64,000 nt of DNA from Amborella trichopoda. Taxonomy: Eukaryota > Streptophyta > Magnoliopsida > Amborellales > Amborellaceae. Both the position numbers and the translations under genes were made by a program. Positions 55,650 through 64,000 of the stretch are shown in pieces; within the stretch, counting starts at the first letter, position 1; the number at the start of each line of letters is the position of its first letter. The notes under the pieces were generated by a model. It made no database searches. It saw only the letters and a list, made by a program, of their open reading frames with translations, and was not told the DNA's origin. The DNA lies in NCBI RefSeq assembly GCF_000471905.2, contig NW_006494789.1, positions 6,981,217 to 7,045,216 of the forward strand. Direction: 5' to 3'.

Positions 55650-56330
55650 GAAGAAGGTGGTTAGGTCACAGTTGACGAACTCGAAGAAATAAGTCTTGGA
55701 GACGAAGCAGATCCCAGACCCACTTTCATTCATCGAATATGTCTCCAGAAGAGAAAGAGGACTTCACTACTTTCTTGCAAGTAAACTGTGACGTCTTTGC
55801 TTGGCATTATCATGAGATACCCGGCTTAGACCCTCAAGTAGTTGTTCACCATCTCGGCATCGGTCCGACTATCACCCGTCAAATAGAAATTGATAAGGTT
55901 CAAGCCTGACCTCGAGATGCAGATAGACATCGAGGTAACCAAACTCAAACAAGCAGGCTTTATTCGCGAAGTCAAGTACCCGAAATGGCTAGCAAATGTT
56001 GTTCCAGTAAAGAAGAAAAATGGTCAAATCATGGTTTGCATTGACTTCAGCGACCTTAATACCGCCTATCCCAATGATGACTTCCCGTTGCCATTCACCG
56101 AGATGCTCATCGACTCAACAGCGCACTGTCAAAAATTTTCCTTCATGGACGGTTACTCGAGGTATAACCATATAAGGATGGCGCTTGAAGATGAAGAAGC
56201 CATTGCGTTCTTAACTCCAAAAGGGATATTATGTTACACAATGATGCCTTTTGGATTAAAGAACACTGGTGCCACATACCAGAGAGCAATGACGACCATC
56301 TTCAAAGACATGATGCACAAATAAGTGGAA
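55650..56330 (+). pseudogene. reverse transcriptase fossil (element E)
   Basis: The first part (55650-55890) carries DELEEISLGDEADPRPTF, the conserved lead-in to RT in Tat elements. The open piece 55890-56324 has FIREVKYPKWLANVVPVKKK, MVCIDFSDLNTAYPNDDFPL, FSFMDGYSRYNHI and MMPFGLKNTGATYQRAM, the ordered Ty3/gypsy RT blocks. In a live element it would copy RNA into DNA. Broken fossil, a few breaks. Confidence 0.85.
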
Positions 56331-56978
56331 TGCTATGTATATGATTTGGTGGTAAAATCTTAAGAGACGAATGCTCACATGAGAGACATTAAAAAGGTAT
56401 TTGAGCATTTGCGTTTTCATCAACTTAAAATGAACCCACTAAAATTCGACGTGTGCTCCGAAAAATTCTTGGGGTTCATCGTCAGACGTCGAGGGCTTGA
56501 AGTTGAGCCAGTCAAGATCAAGGTAATACCGGAGATGCCGTCACCAACTACACTCCGAGAACTGTGCTCCCTCCAAGGGCAACTGGCATACATTCGCAGG
56601 TTCATCTCAAACCTCTCAGGTCGCCGTAATCCCTTTACACACCTGCTAAAGAAAGTTACCCCATTCATCTGGGATGAAGCATGTCAGGCCGCCCTTGACG
56701 ACATCAAGCATTATTTACTCAACCCTCCAGTACTCTCTACACCAGTATTGGGAAAACCCCTCATTCTATACGTGACTACTTTGGACGAGTCACTCGTAGC
56801 ATTGTTGGTACAAAACAATGAAGAGGGAAAAGAGACTACGTTATATTACCTCAGCCGTAGGATGCAAGGGGCCGAGAAGAATTATTCCCCTATTGAGAAG
56901 ATGTGCTTGATCTTGATCTTCACAGTACAAAAACTCTGCCATTACTTGCTTGGTCATGAAGTTAAACTTATATCATAA
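56331..56978 (+). pseudogene. RT end and RNase H fossil (element E)
   Basis: The open piece 56379-56978 starts with HMRDIKKVFEHLR-type sequence, then NPLKFDVCSEKFLGFIVRRR (RT thumb side), LAYIRRFISNLSGR, and RNase H words LYYLSRRMQGAEKNYSPIEK and LCHYLLGHEVKLIS. It follows the RT core directly. In life it would degrade the RNA strand after copying. Confidence 0.8.
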
Positions 56979-56999
56979 GCTGATCGTGTAAAATTTCTC

Positions 57000-57596
57000 A
57001 TGACACACCCATGCTTGTCAAGACGCCTTGCTAAGTGGGCATTATTGCTAATGGAGTTCGACATCACTTATGTCTCACAGAAGGCCATCAAGGGCCAAGC
57101 CTTGGCTAACTTTCTTGCAGCACACCCCGTGCCGACGGAATCTCTGTTATCAAGCGACCTCCCCGATGAAGAAGTATTCTGTACTGAGCTTGGTCATGCT
57201 TGGGAATTGTACTTTGATGGAGCCTTCCAATCAAATAGAGGAGGTGCCGAAATAGTCTTCTTAACCCCGAAAGGAGGAATATTGCTACTTTCTTTCTCCC
57301 TCGTCCAAGCTGAATCTCATAATGAGGCAGAATATCAGGCCCATATAATTGGGCTAGGGATAGCCTTCGACCTAGATTTGGGGCAGCTCAAGACCTATGG
57401 TGACTTCGAGTTGGTTATCCGGCAACTCAAAGGGATCTATGATGTAAGGAAAGACACTCTCAAGCCTTATCACGATACTGCAAAATCGTATATGGCCCAG
57501 TTTGAAGATGTATCCCTGAGTCACATCCCCAGGAAGCTAAACTCGCAGGGTGATTCACTTGCGAAACTCGGCGCTACAATTCAATTGTCCTCATAA
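57000..57596 (+). pseudogene. second (additional) RNase H fossil (element E)
   Basis: The open piece of 198 codons has LSRRLAKWALLLMEFDITYV, then ELYFDGAFQSNRGGAEIVF, AESHNEAEYQAHIIGLGIA, DFELVIRQLKG and IPRKLNSQGDSLAKLGA. This is an archaeal/plant-type RNase H fold placed between the first RNase H and integrase, a feature of the Tat lineage. It is open over nearly 600 bp and is the best-kept domain in the window. The element as a whole is dead. Confidence 0.85.
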
Positions 57597-57614
57597 GGAC
57601 CCACACTTCTTTGG

Positions 57615-58190
57615 GTGACAGAATGGAGACACATCGAACTAAGAACCGAGGTCGATGCGGATGACGAAAGAAATATCTTCCCCGAGTTCCCTCTTTATCC
57701 ATTTGGAGCACTTCTATCAGCCAAAGAAGTAATCAAGACTGAACAAGGGATAACACAGAATCAAGGAGCTACGAGTCGAAATCAAGAACCAGAGTTCTTT
57801 GACCCAATATGTGCAGAAATTGAGCAGGTAGAAGATTCGAGAGAGCCCATCACTAGTTTCTTAAAACATGGCAGGCTCCCGGAAGATCGTGCCGAACACA
57901 ACAGCATACATCTAATGTCCACCAAGTATACCCTCCTAGAAGGAGATGCTCTCTTCAGACGGTCGTTTGATGCCATTCTTCTTAGATGTGTGGACATCCA
58001 AGAAGTAAACAAGGTGTTAGAAGAAGTACACTCAGGACTTTGTGGACTACACCAGTCCGGTCCTAAGCTTTATGAACGAATACGCACGTTCGGATACTAT
58101 TGGCCTTCCATGATCTCTGATTCCTTAAGCTATGCTAAAAGGTGCCAAGTATGTCAAATACACTCCAGCCTGGTTCACTAGTCTCTAGAG
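57615..58190 (+). pseudogene. integrase zinc-finger fossil (element E)
   Basis: The open piece 57615-58181 has FLKHGRLPEDRAEH, SFDAILLRCVDIQE, VHSGLCGLHQSGPKLYERI and YAKRCQVCQIHSSLVH, the HHCC zinc-binding region. It matches the pieces at 14815-15180 (plus) and 15375-15641 (minus). Confidence 0.8.
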
Positions 58191-58970
58191 CCCTTACACC
58201 CTACGGTTGCATCATGGCTCTTCTCACAATGGGGTATGGACATCGTAGGGCCTATTGACCCTCCTTCCACAATGGGCCATGTTTTTATCCTAGCCTTAAC
58301 AGATTATTTCTCTAAGTAGGTTGAAGTCGTCGCCCTCAAGCAGGTTCCTGAGACAACAGTGGCCTACTTTGCTTGGCATCATATTATATATCGCTTCGGA
58401 GTGCCCTACCGGATTATATCTGACAACAGTCCTCAATTTAGGAGTCATCACATCGATCGCTTAGTTAACCAATTACTCGACTATGTACCACCCTCAGGCG
58501 AATGGATTAGCTAAGGCTTTCAGTAAGACTATGTGCAATGTTTTAAGAAAGTAGTATAAAAAACAAAGAAGAACTGGCGTGAGAAGTTTCCCGAAGCACT
58601 ATGGGCTTATCATACTACTATGCAAAATGCTACTGATTCCACTCCTTATTCTCTGGTCTATGGGGGTGAAGCAGTTTTGCCTCTCGAAATACAAATCCCT
58701 TCACTGCGAGTCGCTATTCACTAAGGAATAAACGAAGATGAGAGAGTCAAGCTTAAGGTATCAAGAATTGGATGCACTTGATGGAAAAAGGCTAGAGGCT
58801 CAGCAGAACCTTAAATTCAACCAAGGGAGAATGAAGAGGGCTTTTGACAAGTCTGTCAAGATTCGCTCATTCACCCGTGGTGATCTAGTCTTAACTGTTA
58901 AGAGGCCTATTGTTATGAATGGCCGGCGTAAAGGAAAGTTTGAGCCTGGGAAGGTTCCTTTGTAGTCAAA
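58190..58970 (+). pseudogene. integrase core and C-terminal fossil (element E)
   Basis: The core reads QWGMDIVGPIDPPST and FGVPYRIISDNSPQF in the usual order. The last piece, 58738-58965, has LRYQELDALDGKRLEAQQNL and RGDLVLTVKRPIV, matching 13073-13380 reversed. Sequence up to about 59070 ends pol (RYLKKYY). Broken, with several breaks. Confidence 0.8.
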
Positions 58971-59074
58971 AAGGTCTTGCCCAATAGAGCCTACATACTG
59001 GCACATCCTTGAGGAGGGGAAGCAATGCCCCCTATCAATGGACGATACTTAAAGAAGTACTATCCGTGATGCGT

Positions 59075-59640
59075 ATTCAAAAGAAAGGGACTCAACAGGA
59101 AAAAAAGCAAGATAGTCCAAACAAATTCTAACTATTTTTATTACAATAAAAAATGAGTTACAATTTACAAAGAAACCCATTATTAGGGATGTTAGAAGTC
59201 TCTTGCATCTGAGGATGAAAGGACAGTTACAAACCAAAACTTGTAGTTTTGCTCTTTCATCTGAGGATAAGAGGACGACGAGCCAAAACAAGTGCCTGCC
59301 CCATGGTAAAGAAGCAAACGCACCAAAGAAAGGCCCCCTTTATAAAGAAGAAGTGAAACCACTTGGAGAGTTAGCTTTAATCCATCTGACGAGTAAGAGG
59401 ATGGTTACCGGCCATATGATGAAGCGAAGCCACTCCAAGAAGTTAGCTTCAATCCATCCGACGTGTATATCAAATATACAAGCCAGATATCTCACCTAAC
59501 TTGTACATCAAACATACAACGTAGGATTCATTCGACATGTGTATCAAACATACAAAGCAGGCTAGACCTGACGAGGAACTTTCCTATGATGGAACACATA
59601 CCCTGCTCACCGTGGATGCCCTTCCATAGAACAACATGGA
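59075..59640 (+). other. post-pol region of element E with purine run and short repeats
   Basis: Purine-rich runs 'aaaagaaaggga' (59081-59092) and 'aggaaaaaaagcaaga' (about 59098-59113) follow pol and are candidates for a polypurine tract. Then come loose repeats of 'catctgaggat' and three units of about 33 bp with 'gtatatcaaatatacaa' (59463-59570). On the minus strand this place should hold the aORF 3' end, but no aORF sequence is seen. Small frames here are unconvincing. Confidence 0.4.
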
Positions 59641-60745
59641 CCTCACTATTATGTTGGAGACTTTAGCTTCCAACGGATACCACAAGCCCTGCCTTACCAT
59701 CATTCACCACTTTTTGCTGACCCATGAACATCGTCGTGCATAGCTAATCGTCGAACATCGTAAATCTCACACGTGACTTACCGCCACATGCAAGCATTAC
59801 TCTCCTAATCATGATAGGCCACACAGCTGATGAGTGCTGGCTGTGTCTCGCCAGGGTAACATCGACTGAACTCTTAACATCGATTACCTTTCTTGAGGAT
59901 CAACGTCGGCTATCTCAGCACCGGTTATGCTTCTAAACCATCAGCGCTGGTTGCCCCAGCACCGGCTGCTCTTCTGTTAGTGCAGGACTTATCGCGACTG
60001 TTCGCTTCCCGAGATTCCTCTTTTTTGGGGCCTAAGTTTCCACACCCCCCTTAATGGTCACATGATCTCCAAGGGCGACGGTTCACCTCTCGCAACCGTA
60101 CACCTTCCTTGGGACGGTTTGCCTTCAGTAACCGTTCGTTTTCCCTGGACCTTTCCATTTCTGCCAGAACTCCCTTGTCGTTCTTGAAAAACCTCTACAA
60201 CACCACTACCAATGTCGAAAAATCACCAATCCCTCACTGAAAACTTCTGCAAACTTTCCCTAAGTCCCCGAAAAACGTCTGTGAAATCACAGCAACGCTG
60301 GAAAACTCACTAAGAGATTTTCCTCTGCCGCATTTTTGCCGGGAAGTCATCAAAACCTCTGTAAAGTTACCACAACCCCCCGGGAAACCCCTTAAAACTC
60401 CCCTAAAAACATTTCAAAACTTGCAAAAATGCCTACCACTGCACTTCCCGCCTCTTCTGCCCTCAAAACATGCCAAGGCTAGAGCCCTTCCCTCCACTAG
60501 AAAGTCCTCTGTTTAAAAACTCTCTTTGCAACTTCACCAAATTTTTGGCAAAGTCTGCTCGCTGAAGGCCTTCTCTGCAAGACCACCGGAAATCCGAAAA
60601 TCCCATTGTTTATCGAAAACCTTCCCTGCAAAACTTTTGTTGGAGTCCCGCTGCTTGCCAGAACTTCAACCGGGCACCCTCTCCTCACTAAGAAAATTTT
60701 AAGTTTCTTTTTTACCCTTGGTGAAAAGTAAAGAAAATGGAATTT
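59640..60745 (-). other. aORF leader-side region in element E, without the aORF
   Basis: Reversed, this matches the aORF leaders of A (6125-7045) and C (32170-33060). It includes a 'cggcgctaag'-type array at 59810-59990 (for example 'cagcaccggttatgcttc' and 'cagcgctggttgcccc'). The aORF itself should follow on the minus strand below 59800 but only the short post-pol region lies there. Confidence 0.5.
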
Positions 60746-60750
60746 CCCCC

Positions 60751-60763
60751 CCTTATATAGACC
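60751..60763 (-). promoter_or_regulatory. TATA-like box of the lost aORF (element E)
   Basis: The minus strand reads 'ggtctatataagg', the best TATA-type word among the three copies. It is followed on the minus strand by 'ggggaaattccattttc', aligning with 'ggggaaaactccacttt' after the A box at 6111-6124. The gene it would drive is not visible in E. Confidence 0.5.
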
Positions 60764-60879
60764 ACACTACCCTCGAACACCCCTCACAAATTGGGAATTC
60801 CAGTCACGTCCAAGGAAAGCCAAGCTACGATGCGACAAGTCGGGCTTTGACTCGAGTCCTAAGGTAATTCTCATCAATC

Positions 60880-61110
60880 CATGCCCAGCGCCTACTACTC
60901 GGTTGAATTGACTTGGCCCCAGGTGAATTCCAAACAATGCTAGCATCGGTTGACTTGGTGACAAGTGAATGTCAAACAACCCTAGCGTCGGTTTACTTAG
61001 CGTCGGTTGTGTTCAAACGATATCACGGGTTGTTCACAGCTCCAGCTAAGATTTAACAACCCAGCGCTAGTTGAACACTCACAGGAAACAATTATTGCTA
61101 CACTTGGCAC
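60880..61110. repeat. 'agcgtcggttgactt' array in element E
   Basis: Words such as 'gctagcatcggttgacttgg', 'ctagcgtcggtttactt', 'gcgtcggttgtgttcaaacg' and 'cagcgctagttgaacac' recur every 40-50 bp. Reversed they match the CACAGCCGGCGCTAAGC words at 31735-31985 in C. Confidence 0.55.
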
Positions 61111-61139
61111 CGACTGTATTTCAAGCTGTCTATTGTCGC

Positions 61140-61400
61140 CCAAGCCTTGTGTGTCCTATCATCCCCAGTGGAGTTGCGCCCAGGCCTTTGCACTCAAGTC
61201 GTGACCTATCATCCCCAATGGAGTCAAGAGCGAGCCACTGTCCCTCATCCCCAAGTAGGAGTCACATCCATACTGCAGCCCATTATCCCCAGTGGAGTTA
61301 AGGTCATTCTTACCTCTTCAATTCCTGATGGGCCTGCCTCACACCAAGTTATCTTATCCCTAGGAAGTCGGGTTCTCCATAGAGTCTCATCTTTCACCCC
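61140..61400. repeat. 'atccccagtggagt' loose array in element E
   Basis: 'atcatccccagtggagttgc', 'atcatccccaatggagtcaa', 'tcatccccaagtaggagtca' and 'ttatccccagtggagttaa' recur every 50-60 bp. Reversed it is the same repeat as 31360-31700 and 4640-5000. The plus-strand frames 61071-61419 only reflect the array. Confidence 0.7.
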
Positions 61401-61990
61401 AGGGATTGCACGACCTTAAACTGCATGGTCCTACTTGTATGACTTTAAACTACAAAACCACGGTCCAGTTGTATGACCTTAAACCATAGTGCATGTCCTC
61501 GACGCATGAAGATAAACTACTTTGTACAGGTCCAAGAGGCAGGACCATAAACTCGCCCCCACATTCACACACACAATTTTACGTACACCTTCACACACGC
61601 CTCCCCTAACCTACCTATTAGTGTGCGCACGCCACCTTCATTACCTCCCCAGTATGTCCATTCACTTCATTACCATTCATCATTCCTTAGTGAGTCTCAC
61701 CCATGCTCACAAAATGGCGAACTATCCTACCATCCAAACTCGTTGTAAGATAGTGGGTTACCATCATCCACTCACATTTCATAAATCATCCGTCTGTCAT
61801 AGGTAGCCTTATGTCATTGCCCCAAGTGAGTCAAACCACCCCCATACTCAACCCATGGCCTCCACAGACTGTCGTTTACCACCACCACGGTCCAACTGTA
61901 TAACCTTAAACCATAGTGCACGTCCTGACCAGATGATGGTAAACTGCTTCGCACAGGTCCTGAAGGCATGACCTTAAACACGCCTTCACA
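61400..61990. repeat. GGTC/GACC dyad units and U3 sequence, reversed, in element E
   Basis: Dyad words lie at about 61420-61550 and 61880-61980 (for example 'ggtccaactgtataacctta' and 'ggtcctgaaggcatgacc'). Between them is U3 sequence matching 25660-25975 reversed ('gtgagtctcacccatgctca'). It marks the U3 start of the E 3' LTR. Confidence 0.65.
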
Positions 61991-64000
61991 AAAAAAATGA
62001 ATGAAAAATAACGGGCATGGTGTATACCTTAACAAGCGAACACCATGAGTAAAAATGACGGACGGGCATGGTCATGAAACCATGAGTAAAAGAGTTATGT
62101 GAATGAAACAAAAACCGGGCACAGTGAAAACCCGAAAGGGCATCGTGAGAAAAAATGGATGAAAAGAGTGGACATGGCCAAAAGGTCATGGGTAAAAAAG
62201 CCCCAAATAAAAGGAAGTTGGTGAAAACCATCTCTAAGGTGCCACTTCCCGAGTTCAAGCGAAAATCCTTAAAGGACGCTTGAATCAATAAATAGGTTGA
62301 TGCAGTACTCACGACTTCAGCCCTAACTCAAAAAAAAGAAAATCTCTGGTGTCACAATGCTAGGAATCAAAAAATATGAGCTTCAAGGAAAAGATTTCGA
62401 CAGCCTGAGTCCAGTTGCAAAAGGACTCGAAAGACAAAAGACTGTCAAGACGGTAAGACAAGTCTCATGAGGAAGAACATTATTCCCACGAGGTCACAAA
62501 TACACTCTAGAAACAATCACTACAAAGGAAAAACTGACAAAGCTAGGGAGAAACCTACCAGAGACTTCAGCTCACCTAGCCGGTAGCCTAGACCTTCGGG
62601 ATCGGCTAATAAAATTGCTCCCGACTGAACCCGGTAGATGAGACCTACAATGATCGCCAAAAGCAAAACTGGTTTAGCAGTAAACAATGCCAACCAAAAG
62701 CAAACAAACTAACTCAGACCAAATGGGAACAATGCCCTTCAACATGGCACTCAATTGTCAAATGGGCCTGATTTTGACCGAAAAGGTCCGGACAAAACCC
62801 TCAGCTTCAGAATCACAAATACTCCATATGAGGGTGAGGACTTCGACAAGATCCTTCAAAAAAGTATCTTCTCCCCCTAAAGTCTCCACAAATGGACCCC
62901 CGAACAGTGCATCCCTACGTCTGAGTATCCTCGTTACACCGTTACGTGAATCTTCTCGGTGGTCACGTGGTCCTGTGGCTAAGAAGAAAAAAAGTAAAAG
63001 CTGAAGGAAATCTTCTAAATGATTGTCCTTCTCGCTTCTCTTGAAGCACAACATTCGGTAGGGCAAGCTTTTTGAACGTATTTTTTAGAACCTTAGTCCT
63101 TGACAGGAAGCAAGTAAATAAAGCCTACGAAACAGTGGAAATTCCCAACAATCTAAGAATGGCTCCAGAATTGGTCAAGATCTTCATCAACACTTCAAAA
63201 TACCACCTGCCAAGTTTCATCATGATCAGACATGTTTAAGGCAGTGAACACAAAGAAATAATTTCAGCGAAATCGGTCTTTAACACTCTGAAATGGACCC
63301 TGTAACTAAAGCCATACTTTTGGCATGTCAAATAGTTGTGGGACCACTGCCATTAGATTCGACATAGTCGAAAACCCCAATGGATCAAGTTTCGACTTAA
63401 TCAAACACTCCAAGATAAAGTTATGGGTAAAATACCGAAAATGGGTAGGCCGCACACTATTCCCGTGTGGCCTCACTCCATCAAAACACCATTAAAGGTG
63501 GATGTTTTTATAGTCACGGGCAGTCACTTTTGGGGCCTATATCTCACTTGTTCCAAGTTGGATTGCTCCTAAATTTGGTGAGCGTGTTCGTCTCATCAAG
63601 ACAAGCAATTCGATATGTGGTACGCCCCGTGACGACACCCGAGCAGAGATAAAAACTAAATGAAAGTCGTTCATCCATGAAGGAAGTTGCAGAAAATTCA
63701 GCAGCAGCACGCCTCGTTCAAATAGCCAGATCGCGACACTCGCATACACGATCGGCACAAAACCAATTGCATTATGTGCGTGAGGTCCGAGGCTATCTCT
63801 GGTCTAAACCTCGTGTACGATGAACGGTTGGATTTCACACATGAAGGTGTCAAAGCTGCTGTAAATTTGGGCTATCGAATTTCAAGATTCCAGTAAAAAA
63901 CTCAAGACGACAAAATCTTCATCCAGACACAAAATCAAACTAAGTTTGTTGCAACGTGATCGTGACGGCATGCTCAGTGTGATTCAATGAATAAATCACA
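61990..64000 (+). mobile_element. U3 of the 3' LTR of element E, leaving the window
   Basis: Reversed, this follows the LTRs at 20060-21310 and 22023-26290. The 'aaaacccgaaagggcat' segment is at 61990-62290, the U3 frame block at 62690-63060 and the conserved R/U3 block at 63060-64000. The window ends before the LTR promoter. The minus-strand frame 62758-63066 (102 codons) matches the small U3 ORF at 21076-21309. Confidence 0.7.

Larger units (their letters stand above)
51927..64000 (+). mobile_element. Element E: Tat-lineage Ty3/gypsy fossil, plus strand
   Basis: The 5' LTR end is at 51927-52484, PBS at 52488, leader at 52503-53590, gag at 53590-54330, linker at 54846-55391, RT at 55650-56330, RNase H at 56331-56978, second RNase H at 57000-57596 and integrase at 57615-58970. 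Then come the aORF promoter-side region (reversed, 59640-60763), arrays (60880-61990) and U3 (61990 to beyond the window). A second RNase H before integrase is the hallmark of the Tat lineage. No aORF and no clear protease are seen. It is broken, with roughly ten or more breaks. LTR pairing cannot be judged because the 3' LTR leaves the window. Confidence 0.75.

Noticed and set aside
61071-61419. Two plus-strand frames of 76 and 90 codons
   Set aside because: They reflect the 'atccccagtggagt' array and overlap each other.
1-64000. tRNA, rRNA or other standard RNA genes
   Set aside because: None seen on either strand by eye; a tRNAscan-SE and Infernal run would be decisive.

Overview
This window looks like intergenic DNA of a large, repeat-rich seed-plant nuclear genome. 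The reasons are Ty3/gypsy elements of the Tat (Ogre/Retand-like) lineage with a second RNase H and an extra antisense ORF, an L1-type plant LINE, and no supported host gene. The species cannot be named from sequence alone. All comparisons were made by eye; no identities were computed.

Almost everything belongs to one old family of very long Tat elements with 3-5 kb LTRs. Names used here: element A (about 1265-13640, gag-pol strand minus), element C (about 17584-47480, minus), element D (about 22023-31320, minus, nested in C) and element E (about 51927 to the window end, plus). C carries a leader with an ORF1-like stretch, gag and protease on the minus strand, then a plus-strand antisense ORF (aORF), then its 3' LTR. 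D splits that 3' LTR region. Two LTR subfamilies support this nesting: the LTRs at 17584 and 42700 share features that the LTRs at 22023 and 28260 lack, and the latter two share their own array type. E shows the full Tat domain order (gag, RT, RNase H, second RNase H, integrase). In A the aORF and the integrase end remain. All four are broken, with of the order of ten or more breaks each, and look old.

The aORF (7046-11400 and 33065-36620) resembles the plant mobile domain proteins known to travel with some Ty3/gypsy elements. It lies on the strand opposite gag-pol and has its own TATA-like box about 0.9 kb upstream, seen in three copies. E keeps this promoter-side region but no aORF is visible beside it.

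The LTRs are unusually rich in tandem arrays, and several array types carry a short inverted repeat inside each unit. The most striking is a 52-56 bp unit whose core pairs CAGYCGGCG with CGCCGGCTG, giving 6 to about 16 hairpins in a row inside the transcribed R/U5 part of the LTR. Others are GGTC-N9/10-GACC dyads and GGCTC-N12-GAGCC dyads.

Between C and E lies a 5'-truncated L1-type LINE (47480-51926) split by a 2 kb LTR-like insertion. In A's integrase region there is a 2.3 kb inverted duplication (13639-15942). Three stretches remain unexplained: 1060-1265, 15943-17583 and 26290-26640.
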